Shown here: positions 1 through 10,300 of the stretch, one piece after another
How positions within the stretch are numbered: position 1 is the first letter of the stretch
Layout: every line of letters begins with the position of its first letter
Assembly (NCBI GenBank): GCA_902774295.1
Contig: CACYHP010000001.1
Span: 1,054,001 to 1,118,000 of the forward strand
Direction of reading: 5' to 3'
From: an uncultured Bacteroidia bacterium
GTDB taxonomy: Bacteria > Bacteroidota > Bacteroidia > Bacteroidales > F082
DNA: 64,000 nt
Program-made: the position numbers and the translations under genes
The notes under the pieces: generated by a model
The model's input: the letters and a program-made list of their open reading frames with translations, nothing else
What the model was told of the DNA's origin: nothing
Database searches by the model: none

Positions 1-1719
1 AACAGAGCGTTTCACCTTAAGAGTAGGAGTGAGGATGCCGTTTGCCGTTGACCATTCATCAGCAATGAACTTAAATCTCTTGATCTTCTCGGTATCACCG
101 AAGAAAGCATTGATCTTCTGAACCTCTTTTGTCAAGCGGTCTTTCACCTCTTTGAGGTTGATCATGGCATCATTGGTAGTGAACTTGATCTCGTGCTTGG
201 TGCACCAGTCTTTCAGGAATGAGAAGTCTGGGACTATCAAAGCAGCTGCGAATTTCTCGTTTTCACCAAGAACCACTACGTTTTCGAAGAATCCTGACTC
301 GGTGAATTTGGTCTCGATAATATCAGGATTGATATATTTACCTAATGAGGTCTTGAAGAGGTTCTTCATGCGGCCTGTAATCTTGAAGTTGCCGTATTCA
401 TTGACACTTCCAAGGTCTCCGGTGTGGAACCATCCGTCCTTGTCTATGACTTCAGCAGTCAGCTCCGGCTGTTTGTAATAGCCCATCATCACGTTGTGAC
501 CGCGGCAGATGATTTCGCCATTTTCAGCGATTTTCACCTCCACACCAGGCAATGCTGGACCAACATATCCCGCTTCACGGCCGTGAGGCACGTTGGAACT
601 TGTGCAGATAACCGGTGAGCATTCTGTCATGCCGTAGCCTTCGTAAACTGGCATCTTGATGGCTGAGAAGAATGCCGAGATATTCGGCTGGATGCTCGCT
701 GCACCCGAAACGATGATGTCGAAACAGTCAGCACCGAGTTTGTTGCGGATTTTGCTGTAAACAAGCTTGTCGGCGAGTTTCAATTTGAGGTTGTAGAACC
801 AGCTTCTGCCGTCAACTGTATATTTCTCGGCAAGGTTCATCGCCCAGTAGAATATGTTCTTTGAGAGGCCTTTCTGGCTTTGTCCCGACTGTCTTACCTT
901 GAGGTAAATCTTCTCCAGCAAACGAGGCACACAGGTCATCATTGTAGGATGAATCTCCTTCATGTCATTGGCGATGGTGGCAACGCTCTCAGCGTAATAC
1001 ACCGACATTCCAAGATATTGATACAGATATGTTAGCGTTCTCTCGTATGCGTGGCAAATTGGCAAGAAGCTCAACGCACGTGTCGATGTAGGCGACGGAG
1101 TCTGTCTCAAATTCTCAATCTGACCCAAAATATTGGCGTGCGAAAGCATCACACCTTTCGGAGTGCCTGTCGTGCCTGACGTATAAAGTATTGTGGCACA
1201 ATCTGTTGACTTGATACTGGCTTTGCGACGCTCGAGTTCTTCAGCATTTTGATTTTCTCTGCCTAATTGAAGAAGGTCTGCCCAGATAGGGTAGTCACCG
1301 CGTTTCACGAAGGTGTAAATCATCTTCAAAGATGGGATGTCGTCCTTGATGTCCTCAATCTTGTTCAAAACGCACAGACCCTCAACCATCACGAACTTAG
1401 CCTCGCTGTTGTTGATGACAACGCGGTAGTCTTCCTTGCTGATTGTAGGGTAAATTGGTACTGTTACGGCTCCAACCTGCTGGATGGCCATATCCATGAT
1501 GTTCCACTCAGGACGGTTGCTGCTGATGATGGCGATTTTATCGTCCTTCTGGATGCCTAACTTTATGAGGGCATAGCTAATGATGTTGGTTGTTTCAACG
1601 TACTCCTGGATGCTGTATTTGTTCCATTCGCCGTTTTCTTTCTTGGCGAGTGCAATTTTCTGATCAGGATGCTTGCGTATGTAAGTCGTCAGAATGTCAA
1701 AAATGCGTTTTTCTTCCAT
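1..1719 (-). CDS. Long-chain fatty-acid-CoA ligase (AMP-forming), C-terminus cut by window edge
   Basis: This enzyme activates long-chain fatty acids to acyl-CoA through an acyl-adenylate, probably at the inner face of the membrane. The 573 residues visible start MEEKRIFDILTTYIRK. They contain the AMP-binding signature YTSGTTGTPKGV near residue 180-192, the motif YEGYGMTE near residue 360, and the hinge-region motif GWFHTGDLG near residue 425. The organisation matches the long FAA1/FadD15-like ligases of about 600 residues, so only a short C-terminal part lies beyond the left edge. The ATG at 1717-1719 is chosen because a Bacteroidota -7 box lies 22 bases upstream. It follows nqrF on the same strand but is separated from it by about 200 bases with its own promoter and a repeat array, so it is probably a separate unit. 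Confidence 0.9.
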   Translation of the reverse strand, partial: MEEKRIFDILTTYIRKHPDQKIALAKKENGEWNKYSIQEYVETTNIISYALIKLGIQKDDKIAIISSNRPEWNIMDMAIQQVGAVTVPIYPTISKEDYRVVINNSEAKFVMVEGLCVLNKIEDIKDDIPSLKMIYTFVKRGDYPIWADLLQLGRENQNAEELERRKASIKSTDCATILYTSGTTGTPKGVMLSHANILGQIENLRQTPSPTSTRALSFLPICHAYERTLTYLYQYLGMSVYYAESVATIANDMKEIHPTMMTCVPRLLEKIYLKVRQSGQSQKGLSKNIFYWAMNLAEKYTVDGRSWFYNLKLKLADKLVYSKIRNKLGADCFDIIVSGAASIQPNISAFFSAIKMPVYEGYGMTECSPVICTSSNVPHGREAGYVGPALPGVEVKIAENGEIICRGHNVMMGYYKQPELTAEVIDKDGWFHTGDLGSVNEYGNFKITGRMKNLFKTSLGKYINPDIIETKFTESGFFENVVVLGENEKFAAALIVPDFSFLKDWCTKHEIKFTTNDAMINLKEVKDRLTKEVQKINAFFGDTEKIKRFKFIADEWSTANGILTPTLKVKRSV

Positions 1720-1741
1720 TTCTTGTGCTTTAAAATCGGTG

Positions 1742-1749
1742 CAAAAATA
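1742..1749 (-). promoter_or_regulatory. Promoter -7 box of the acyl-CoA ligase gene
   Basis: On the minus strand this reads TATTTTTG, a match to the Bacteroidota -7 consensus TAnnTTTG. It lies 22 bases before the acyl-CoA ligase start codon, downstream of the GGGGTGAA array. Confidence 0.65.
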
Positions 1750-1777
1750 CATAGTATTTTAACCCATGAAAATTTAA

Positions 1778-1917
1778 GGGGTGAGTGGGGTGAAATTTGG
1801 GATAAAAACGCTTATATAGGGGTGAAAGTGTCGTTTTTAGGGGTGAATGAAAATTTTATACAGTATAAAATGGGGTAAAAGTGCCATTTATAGGGGTGAA
1901 ATATTTACCCCAAGGGG
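1778..1917 (-). repeat. Phased array of seven GGGGTGAA-type boxes upstream of the acyl-CoA ligase promoter
   Basis: Seven boxes read GGGGTGAA or close variants on the plus strand (TTCACCCC in the direction of the ligase gene). Their G-runs begin at 1778, 1787, 1819, 1840, 1872, 1893 and 1914. From the second box on, the steps are 32, 21, 32, 21 and 21 bases, close to whole helical turns, so six boxes fall on the same DNA face. Part of the pattern is a degenerate 53-bp duplication (1819 onward and 1872 onward). The array fills the gap between the nqrF stop and the ligase promoter, reaching from roughly -40 to -180. A multi-site regulator-binding region is an inference; a decayed minisatellite is the alternative. 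Confidence 0.6.
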
Positions 1918-1923
1918 TGAAAT

Positions 1924-3168
1924 TTAAGCACCAAAATCGTCGAAAAGGATATTTTCCTTCGGTACACCTAAATTGTCGAGCATATTAAGAACAGCCTGCG
2001 TCATCATAGGAGGACCACAGAGATAGTACTCTATTTCTTCAGGCTCGGCATGATTCTTGAGGTAATTCTCAAACAAAACCTCATGAATATTGCCTACGTA
2101 ACCGTTCCAGTTGTCTTCCGGAAGCGGCGATGACAATGCTATATTGAATTTGAAGTTAGGATTCTCAGCTTCAATCTTCTTGAAATCATCAATGTAGAAA
2201 AGCTCACGTAACGAACGTCCGCCATACCAGAACGACACCTTTCTTTGCGTGTGTTTTGTGAGGAATAAATCAAGGATATGCGAGCGCATAGGAGCCATTC
2301 CGGCACCGCCACCGATGAAGATAATCTCCTTCTGAGTGTCCTTGATGTGGAACTCGCCGTAAGGTCCGCTGATGGTGACTTTGTCGCCTGGTTTCAGCGA
2401 ATATATATAGGATGAGCACACGCCAGGGTTGACCTTCATGAAACCGCCGTTTTTCCTGTCAAATGGCGGTGTGGCGATGCGCACATTGAGCATGATAATA
2501 TTGTTCTCCGCGGGATGATTTGCCATAGAATAAGCCCTGAACTGAGGCTCTGGATTGTGCATCACGAGGTCGAACATGTGGAACTTCTCCCAGTCCTTGC
2601 GATATTCGTCATCCACGTCGAAATCTGCATATTTCACATGGCATTTCGGCACGTCAATCTGGATGTAACCGCCTGAAAGGAAGTCGAGATGATCGCCTTC
2701 CGGCAGCTTCACCACGAATTCTTTGATGAAAGTGGCGACGTTTCTGTTGCTGACCACCGTGCATTCATATTTCTTGATACCGAAAATCTGCGGATTGATA
2801 TGTATTTTAAGGTTCTCACGCACTTTCACCTGACAGCCGAGCCTCCAATAGTCAAGTTGCTCACGATAACTGAAAAAGCCTTTTTCCGTTGGTAAAATCG
2901 AGCCACCGCCTTCCAGGACTTGGCATTTGCACATACCGCAGTTGCCTTTTCCGCCGCATGCCGATGGCAGGTAGATCTGCTCCTCAGCAAGGGTTTGCAG
3001 CAACGAATTACCGGGTTTCACCTCAAGTTCACGTTCATCATTGATGTTAATCTTAACGTTTCCCTTAGGCGTAAGCCTTTTCTTGACGATGATGAGAATC
3101 GCCACAGGAATCATTACTGCGATGAGAAAAACGATGACGCTGGTTAATATGATGTATGTGCTGCTCAT
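1924..3168 (-). CDS. nqrF: Na+-translocating NADH:quinone reductase subunit F
   Basis: NqrF is the electron-entry subunit of Na+-NQR. It oxidises NADH through FAD and passes electrons to a 2Fe-2S centre. The 414-residue protein has an N-terminal membrane anchor (about 5-28) and a ferredoxin-like domain with the cluster motif CGGKGNCGMC near residues 71-80, with a fourth ligand in the later RLGC. Next come a flavin-binding motif RAYSMAN and an NADH-binding motif GGGAGMAPMRSH. Its length matches the family. It is the last gene of the nqrABCDEF series and starts 1 base after the nqrE stop, so translation is probably coupled. Confidence 0.97.
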   Translation of the reverse strand: MSSTYIILTSVIVFLIAVMIPVAILIIVKKRLTPKGNVKININDERELEVKPGNSLLQTLAEEQIYLPSACGGKGNCGMCKCQVLEGGGSILPTEKGFFSYREQLDYWRLGCQVKVRENLKIHINPQIFGIKKYECTVVSNRNVATFIKEFVVKLPEGDHLDFLSGGYIQIDVPKCHVKYADFDVDDEYRKDWEKFHMFDLVMHNPEPQFRAYSMANHPAENNIIMLNVRIATPPFDRKNGGFMKVNPGVCSSYIYSLKPGDKVTISGPYGEFHIKDTQKEIIFIGGGAGMAPMRSHILDLFLTKHTQRKVSFWYGGRSLRELFYIDDFKKIEAENPNFKFNIALSSPLPEDNWNGYVGNIHEVLFENYLKNHAEPEEIEYYLCGPPMMTQAVLNMLDNLGVPKENILFDDFGA

Positions 3169-3169
3169 G

Positions 3170-3787
3170 CTAAAAACTTATTCCAAGGAATGCCATGAAA
3201 GCTATTCCCATTAAACCTGTGATAATGAATGCGATACCTGTGCCTTGCAGACGTTTCGGTATCTTTGAATATCTGATTTTCTCCCTAATGGCTGCCATCC
3301 CGACGATAGCGATAAGCCAGCCTATTCCCGAGCCAAAACCATACGCAAGTGATTGAAACACAGTATCATAATGTTTCTCCTGCATAAACAGACTCGCGCC
3401 TAAAATCGCACAGTTGACGGCTATCAACGGAAGGAAGATGCCTAAAGAATTATATAAAGTCGGGCTGTATTTCTCAATCACCATCTCCAAAATCTGAACT
3501 ATCGCAGCAATTATTGCGATGAAAAGAATGAAGCTGAGGAAATCGAGCGATACATCAGCAAATGCTGGGCTTAACCATGACAATGCACCTTCTGAGAGAA
3601 TATATTTGTCCAATAGATAATTCACCGGTACTGTGATGATTAGCACGAAAGTCACTGCGACACCAAGTCCGAATGACGTCTTCACGTTTTTCGATACGGC
3701 AAGGAACGAGCACATCCCGAGGAAATATGCGAAAACCATGTTGTCGATGAAAATCGAACGGAAGAAAATGCCAAGTGTATCCATCAT
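3170..3787 (-). CDS. nqrE: Na+-translocating NADH:quinone reductase subunit E
   Basis: This is an integral membrane subunit of Na+-NQR with six predicted hydrophobic helices in 205 residues. It is homologous to RnfA, also present in this window at 17210-17794. Characteristic stretches are the N-terminal [16 protein letters not shown] and [16 protein letters not shown], which carry the conserved cysteines (in FLGMCSF and VNCAILG) that bind the intramembrane Fe centre shared with NqrD. It overlaps the upstream nqrD stop by four bases (ATGA type). Confidence 0.96.
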   Translation of the reverse strand: MMDTLGIFFRSIFIDNMVFAYFLGMCSFLAVSKNVKTSFGLGVAVTFVLIITVPVNYLLDKYILSEGALSWLSPAFADVSLDFLSFILFIAIIAAIVQILEMVIEKYSPTLYNSLGIFLPLIAVNCAILGASLFMQEKHYDTVFQSLAYGFGSGIGWLIAIVGMAAIREKIRYSKIPKRLQGTGIAFIITGLMGIAFMAFLGISF

Positions 3788-4398
3788 TTCTCCTCCTCCG
3801 GTTTTTGTAGCCAGATTATTATTCCTATGATTATCAATGCCATAGGTGGTAAAATCATCAAGCCGTTGTTAACATATCCGAAATCGTACAATCCTTGCGG
3901 GATGACTTGGTATCCGAGCAGCGTGCCGCTTCCGAACATTTCTCTGAAAAACGCCACGATGACAAGTATCAAGCCGTAACCGAGACCGTTTCCGATGCCG
4001 TCGAGGAAGGATTCCCATGGACTATGTGACATCGCGAAGGCTTCCAGACGTCCCATGACGATGCAGTTGGTGATGATAAGTCCAACAAACACCGAGAGTT
4101 GCTTGCTTACATCATACATGAATGCCTTCAAAAACTGGTCGACGAGGATTACCAATGTCGCCACAATGATGAGCTGTACGATGATGCGTATTTTTGAAGG
4201 TATCCCTTTGCGTAACAATGAGATAACGAGATTCGACAAGGCTGTCACCACCGTGACTGACAACGCCATCACGATAGCTGGCTTGAGCTTCGCTGTGACT
4301 GCCAACGAGGAGCAGATGCCCAGAATCAGCACCGTGATCGGGTTGGCTTTTCGCAAAGGAGCCGTTATCAGATTCAAATTCTTACTCATTGCCTTCAA
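3784..4398 (-). CDS. nqrD: Na+-translocating NADH:quinone reductase subunit D
   Basis: NqrD is the membrane partner of NqrE and pseudo-symmetric to it; the pair form the Na+/electron path around an intramembrane Fe site. The 204-residue protein has about six helices. It contains [11 protein letters not shown] and [15 protein letters not shown], the conserved cysteine-bearing motifs of the NqrD/RnfE family. Its start overlaps the nqrC end by 17 bases. An internal ATG three codons later (MSKNLN) is an equally possible start and would shorten the overlap. Confidence 0.96.
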   Translation of the reverse strand: MKAMSKNLNLITAPLRKANPITVLILGICSSLAVTAKLKPAIVMALSVTVVTALSNLVISLLRKGIPSKIRIIVQLIIVATLVILVDQFLKAFMYDVSKQLSVFVGLIITNCIVMGRLEAFAMSHSPWESFLDGIGNGLGYGLILVIVAFFREMFGSGTLLGYQVIPQGLYDFGYVNNGLMILPPMALIIIGIIIWLQKPEEEK

Positions 4399-4939
4399 AA
4401 TATGGTAAATACAACTTCAATGTTTGCTCAATCATATCCTCGACGCCTTTTGAGGTGCGTGTGGCACCTGCGATAGCATCGACTTCGACTGTTACGGTAT
4501 CGTCATTCTTCAGTAATTGCTTGCCTTTATACTGATTCTGATACTTTTCTGTCGTGATCTCGGCACCTAATCCCGGCGTCTCTGATTTATGGTCGAAAAC
4601 AGCTCCAACCACAGTCTTCCCGTCAGAAGCAACACCAATGTATCCCCATATCGGTCCCCAAAGTCCGTTGCCTCGCATCGGAATTACAGTAGTTTGATTA
4701 TCAATGATATATAAAGGCATGTCGCCCTCTCTTTTGTCAGTGCAATGCTGTTTGAAAAGCTGCTCGGCGTTTTTATTGTCAACACCGGTGATTCCTGCGG
4801 CTTTCAGAATGTTGATACGCTGCTCGTTGAGCTGGTTTCTTTTCTGATATGGCTGGAGCCACATCGCAGCTGCTGAAAGCAACACTGACACTATCGCCAC
4901 AAGGATGATGATGTAACGGAAGATATATCTGTCGTTCAT
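4382..4939 (-). CDS. nqrC: Na+-translocating NADH:quinone reductase subunit C
   Basis: NqrC carries a covalently attached FMN on the periplasmic side. The protein has one N-terminal membrane helix (about 7-27) and the flavinylation motif D-A-I-A-G-A-T near residues 151-157; the last threonine is the expected attachment site. At 185 residues it is clearly shorter than many NqrC proteins (about 230-260) and closer in size to RnfG, but the FMN region is intact. No ApbE-type flavin transferase gene is visible in the window, so flavinylation must depend on a gene elsewhere. It overlaps nqrB by four bases. Confidence 0.93.
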   Translation of the reverse strand: MNDRYIFRYIIILVAIVSVLLSAAAMWLQPYQKRNQLNEQRINILKAAGITGVDNKNAEQLFKQHCTDKREGDMPLYIIDNQTTVIPMRGNGLWGPIWGYIGVASDGKTVVGAVFDHKSETPGLGAEITTEKYQNQYKGKQLLKNDDTVTVEVDAIAGATRTSKGVEDMIEQTLKLYLPYFEGNE

Positions 4940-6072
4940 TTCGCTCTCCTTTCTGCTGTAGCCCAGCGTTTTTTGCGTTTTCTGATATTAACCGCCACCA
5001 CGCACCAGTCGATGAGTGGGGCGAAGACGTTCATCAATAATATCGCAAGCATCATTCCTTCAGGATAGCCAGGATTTGCTACACGAATCAGTATTGCTAT
5101 AGCTCCGATGAGGAAGCCGTAGATCCATTTTCCTGGGTTGGTCTGTGCAGCAGTGACTGGGTCAGTAGCCATGAAGAATGTGCCGAACATGAAGCCTCCC
5201 ATCAAAAGATGATAGTAGAACGGGATGTCGGAAATCATTAGGCTCATCACAATCGCGCCTAAGAATGTGGCAATGATTATTCTTAAACTTGCTATTCCTG
5301 TGATTATCAAGAATATACCGCCTATTAAAATTGCAATTTTCGATGTCTCACCGATGCTTCCTGGTATCGTTCCGACAAACATATCCATTAAACTTGGAAG
5401 GTCGTTGACACTGCCTCCGTTGAAGATGGTGCCTAGTGGTGTCGCACCGCTGTAAGCGTCAGCTTTTTCTGCTATCCACACGCTGTCGCCAGTCATCTTG
5501 GAAGGGTAGGAGAAGAACAGAAATGCTCTTGCCAACAATGCTGGATTTACCGCGTTCATACCGCTGCCTCCAAACACCTCTTTGCCAATGATTACTGCGA
5601 AAGCCACAGCTATCGCAAGCATCCAGAGTGGCACGTCGACAGGCATGATAAGCGGAATCAGGAATCCTGTCACAAAATAGCCCTCGTTGACGTCTTCATG
5701 CCTTATTTCCGCAAAGGTAAACTCAATCGCCAATCCTACGATGTAACTGACAAGGTATAATGGAATGATTTTTAATAATCCATAACCGACTGTTTGCCAG
5801 AATGTTACGTCTTGGCCGAGTGAAAGGAAATGCTGGTATCCGATGTTCCATGTTCCAAAAAGGAAGCATGGTATTAGAGCAAATACGACGTAAATGAGGC
5901 TGCGTTTCATGTCGACGTAGTTACGGATATGCGTACCACTCGTCGTTACCCTGTTTGGGGTGTACAAAAACGTCTCAAACGCCTCAAAAGTCGAGTGAAA
6001 CTTGGCGAATTTGCCGCCTTCTTCGAAGTTTGGCTTGGTTTTATCTATATAATTCCTCAGTCCCATCAGCAC
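4936..6072 (-). CDS. nqrB: Na+-translocating NADH:quinone reductase subunit B
   Basis: NqrB is the large membrane subunit (378 residues, about ten hydrophobic segments). It holds a covalent FMN, riboflavin and the quinone-reduction site. The FMN motif SGATPLG is present in the stretch AYSGATPLGTIF; its threonine is the expected attachment residue. The conserved AVNPALLARAFLFFSYP segment also supports the call. The gene overlaps the end of nqrA by seven bases; a second ATG two codons in (MGLRNYIDK) is the more typical family start. Confidence 0.96.
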   Translation of the reverse strand: MLMGLRNYIDKTKPNFEEGGKFAKFHSTFEAFETFLYTPNRVTTSGTHIRNYVDMKRSLIYVVFALIPCFLFGTWNIGYQHFLSLGQDVTFWQTVGYGLLKIIPLYLVSYIVGLAIEFTFAEIRHEDVNEGYFVTGFLIPLIMPVDVPLWMLAIAVAFAVIIGKEVFGGSGMNAVNPALLARAFLFFSYPSKMTGDSVWIAEKADAYSGATPLGTIFNGGSVNDLPSLMDMFVGTIPGSIGETSKIAILIGGIFLIITGIASLRIIIATFLGAIVMSLMISDIPFYYHLLMGGFMFGTFFMATDPVTAAQTNPGKWIYGFLIGAIAILIRVANPGYPEGMMLAILLMNVFAPLIDWCVVAVNIRKRKKRWATAERRAK

Positions 6073-7334
6073 GTCTCCTTTCTGATAAATTCAAGTCCTT
6101 CGCGAATAATCTGCTGTATCTGTGTCTTTGAAGGGTCGATGAACTCGCAAAGAGCAAAGTCTTCTGCGTCAACTTCATAGATGCCGAGCTCCTCCATCTG
6201 CTCGATGTCTTTGATTAGACATGCTTTGATGAGTTGCATAGGGTAGATGTCGAACGGAAACACCTTCTCAAACTGTCCTGTCATGATATACGGACGAGTG
6301 TCGCCGTTGGTGTTTGTGTCATTGACACGTTTGAAAACGGGTTTCAGCCAGCCAAACATCTTGTATTTATTGCCTTCAGGTATCACTGTGACCTGCGAAT
6401 CATGGAAACACAGACACTTGTCGCTGGTGATGTTTGTGCCGGTCAGCACATTACCGCTGATGACACGAGCATTGTCTTCTATATTTAAGATAGGTGTGAT
6501 ATCCGCTCCGATTCTTGTCTGATAATAATGCGGATTTTTCACTGCCGAGCCTGTAGTCGAGATGATTCGGGTGCTGTCGTATTTTCCGGTAAGGAACAAT
6601 TTTCCTATTGTGATGACATCCTGAGTATAGCAATACCACACCTTTTCGCCTTTGTTTATTGGCGCTAACGCATTTATCTGCGTGCCGATGCTTCCAGCAG
6701 GATGCGGGCCTTCAAACTCTGTCACGACAACGTTTTTTGCATCTGTAGAGACGCGCCATGACATGTCTTTACAAACGTTGATATAAACATTCCCGTCTGT
6801 CAATTTTGACAACACGTTAATTCCTATCTGTAGAGATGTTTCCTGAGACGTTTCTGAAATGATAAAATTATTATCTGGTGCCAACGGCGCCGTGTCGAAC
6901 ATCGAAACAAAAATATGTTTCGGTTTGTCGTCAGGATTGGCAATAGTGGCAAACGGACGCTGACGCAGCATTGGCCAGACGCCACTTTGCAACATTTTTT
7001 CAATAGGATTATTAACAGAACTGAAATCTATGGCTTCATTTTTGCCGTCGTTTTCCACTACAACCGCCAAGATAGCACGTTTTTCGCCTCTCACTATTGC
7101 TTTGACCTTGCCGGAAATGGGGGAGGTGAACACTATTTTCTCGTTGTTCTTATCATGAAAAAGCACGGTGCCGATTTTCACATCATCGCCTTCTGCGACA
7201 TGTAACTTCGGCAAAACACCAATAAAATCAGTGGGTTTAAGCGCACAAAACCTTGGCTCGAAAACCTCAAGCTGTTTTATGGCTTTTCCATCAAGATGTA
7301 TGTCCAGACCTTTCCTTATCTTGATTTTATCCAT
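6066..7334 (-). CDS. nqrA: Na+-translocating NADH:quinone reductase subunit A
   Basis: NqrA is the cytoplasmic subunit without cofactors that contacts NqrB near the quinone site. The 422-residue protein begins MDKIKIRKGLDIHLDG, the classic NqrA N-terminus, and shows SGKVKAIVRGEKRAILAV and GPHPAGSIGTQI, both typical of the family. Its start codon lies inside the last 19 bases of the upstream C25 protease gene in another frame, and no promoter box is visible in front of it. Expression therefore probably depends on transcription through the protease gene. First of the nqrABCDEF series. Confidence 0.96.
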   Translation of the reverse strand: MDKIKIRKGLDIHLDGKAIKQLEVFEPRFCALKPTDFIGVLPKLHVAEGDDVKIGTVLFHDKNNEKIVFTSPISGKVKAIVRGEKRAILAVVVENDGKNEAIDFSSVNNPIEKMLQSGVWPMLRQRPFATIANPDDKPKHIFVSMFDTAPLAPDNNFIISETSQETSLQIGINVLSKLTDGNVYINVCKDMSWRVSTDAKNVVVTEFEGPHPAGSIGTQINALAPINKGEKVWYCYTQDVITIGKLFLTGKYDSTRIISTTGSAVKNPHYYQTRIGADITPILNIEDNARVISGNVLTGTNITSDKCLCFHDSQVTVIPEGNKYKMFGWLKPVFKRVNDTNTNGDTRPYIMTGQFEKVFPFDIYPMQLIKACLIKDIEQMEELGIYEVDAEDFALCEFIDPSKTQIQQIIREGLEFIRKETC

Positions 7335-10300
7335 TTTCCTGTTTCGTTGCCTAATTTCCAGAAATACAATCCGACAGCGAGATTTTCGGTGTTAATCGTT
7401 GTAATCTCGTTGTTGATGACTCTCTCAAGTATCATTCTGCCTTGGAAATCATAGATTTGCAATTTTGCAAAATCGTTTTCAGATACTATGATGTTTAACT
7501 CGTTATTTCCAGGATTTGGATAGACGAAGACGTTGCTATTATTTTCTGTAATCTCATCAACGTCAGTGATTTCCGTGTACTTTGGAGGCAGCTTCAGGAG
7601 GTCAATAGAGGCTGAGCCTTCATCAGCATGGCTTTTTCTTGAGAATGTCCATCTAAGAAGGTGAGTACCAGTTTTAATAGGCATTTCGAACAACTGCCAT
7701 TGTGAACCTGTCAATGTATAATGGTCAGTGTCCAAAGTGAAATTAAACTCGTCATCAGGATTGCCTGAACTTCTGTAATAGAACGAAACTTTGTCATCCA
7801 TATCGGTGACCGCAGCCACTGAGAGTTTTGATGTCAATCCGGTTTCTGATGATGGTCCGGTGAAGCAATAATTGCCTTCGTAAGGGTTGTTGTCGTCTCT
7901 AAACCAACGTGATCCGCCTGAATTACTCCATGTAAAATTCGGGTTAAGATCGTCATCCTCAAAGTCTTCGATGCAATTACCCAAAGCAACCTGATTCTGG
8001 TAAACGTCCTGATAACCATCCGATGTCACGGTCATATAATCGTCGAGGATGGCACCGTCCGGAGCATAATTAGAAACCAAAACGACAAAACTGACATCTG
8101 TGCTGTCGTTGACGTTGATGCCTCCAGATGTGATCGTCTGAGCTTCATAACTGATGATAGGAGCATCAACGAGAAGATGGCTTGTTATGTTATGACTGTT
8201 GCTATGTCCTTGATTATTAACGGTAAATATCATGTTTGATGTTTCACCTTTATATAATCTGTCGGTAGGATTTCCATTGACATCGGTGATTCTCAAATTC
8301 GTGATTTTTAACGACGGAGCATTCACAATAATGGCGAAATCGTCTGAGAATGAATAAGTTCCGTTGTTCATCGTCAGATGGAACCAAACCTTGGTCTGGT
8401 CTGGAATGTCATTTGACACGCTAAGCGTGAACGCATTGTTCTTTGTAACGATTTCATTAACATTAAATGCATCGTAAGTCGTTGATGCTGAATTAATTTC
8501 AATGTATGGTGATTCTGTTGTCAACTCAACATTGACATTCTGAATGCTTTCAAAACCAACATTATGGAGAGCAACATTGATAGAAGCTGTTTCGTCATAG
8601 TCAAGCTGATTGTTGCTATCCTGATCGTTGATGCTATAGCTGTCGAAAATCAGGTAAGGACCTGCGTTCGGTATGACAGTGATTCTCTTTGTATATCTAT
8701 AGTGATTCTGTTTTGTAACTGTCAGAAGCACTTCATTGCCGAGACTTTGCGGTGCTATGGTAATTGTCTGCTGCTGTCCTGTAGTTGTTGCCAGACCAAT
8801 AATTTCATTGCCGTTTGAAAGGCAAATCGTAGCGTTTTCGGTGGCTGTGACCTGGAACTGTGTCGAGCCTTCAACGATGACAGGAATCACGGTGACATCA
8901 AGATTTTCTGGCATTTCGGTGTAAAGATTCATATACACGTCGCCATGATGATGGAAGAGGTAATATGTGATTTCTTTAACGCCGTCATCAGTCCAGTTTG
9001 ACTGCTCGAGGAAGAACTTGCCTGATGCGTTGGCGTAAGCTGGCAATACGAAGTCGACAGGGTGCTCTGTACCGTAAGTAGGCATGAAATCTGGCCACAT
9101 GTTGTCGTAAGCGCCCCAAACATAAACATCATTGACGAATGAATATGACACCTGTGTTGCAGCCACAATACCCAATGCGCCATATTGATGACGGTGGAAT
9201 GCTTCTGCGAAGCACTGACCGTTGACGCCACCATAGTTGAAACGTCCGGTGAGGCAGTTGTTCGACATCACGAAGGTGAGGTCAGTGTTGACAAGGCGGT
9301 TGATGTAACCTATGTTATATGATGGCTCTCCCCAGAGTTCTTCTGAACCATGGTCGCGGTGCTGCAGGATGAAAGCACCGGCATTGATGGCGTCGTTGAT
9401 TTCGTTGCCGTTGCCGTCCCAATCTGTCAGATGTGACATGTTTTGAGGGATGTAGCCAAGCCCGTTAGGACCGAAATAGTTGATGATGGTGTTAGTTCTC
9501 TGTGCTGATGACCATCTGCTGCCTGGAGTGCCTTCATAGATGGCGTTGACGCGCACAGGATGTTTGCCGAGCTCATATTCCCAGAATCCGTTGACGATCT
9601 CGGAGCAGAGCTGGAACCAACGCTCAAGCTGGAATCCCATCGCAGTGATAGGTTTATCATAGAAATGCGGGTTGGTCGAAGGATGACGCTCAAACTGTAA
9701 GTCCTTGTTAATCATGTGATACATCTCTTCGTAGTTACGGCCTGTAATACGCCCCATGACGATTTCCGGGAGATGGTCCCCGTTGACGTCACCGTATTTG
9801 TTGTCAGAGATATAAGGGTTGTAGCCGCTACCAGGGTGATTGTACATGGTATATGATACTATACCTTTTGTGCCATCATCGTTATGGTCGCCAAGCAAAA
9901 GCACAGCTGAGACTGGGATGTCCCAGTTGTTGTAGGCATTTTGGAGATAGCTGCGTATAGCATTCTGGTTGTTGCCGCCACATTCTGACACAGTCACGAC
10001 ATCGGTGAGGATGCCTTGCTGGTTGCGGAACAGCTTGATGCTGTCGGCTAATGCTATGAAATCCGGGTTGTCAGGAGTGATGATGAGATACTCGCAGCCT
10101 GTGTCACGACGTTGTGCAGCCTCTTTGATAAAACTCTGATAATCGGCGTCTGGCAGCATATTCTCGTTGATGACCATGTCGCGGATGATATGATCCCAAG
10201 CGGTGCTGCGATAACGCGGGTCGCCACCGAAATTGCCGTCACCACCTTCAAACACTACCTCGAGGTTGAGCTCTCTGGTCACAACAAGTTCTTTTGTGAC

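Noticed and set aside
1669..1878. A short plus-strand reading frame in the gap between nqrF and the acyl-CoA ligase
   Set aside because: It is encoded by the GGGGTGAA repeat array and the start of the ligase gene, with no protein-like features.
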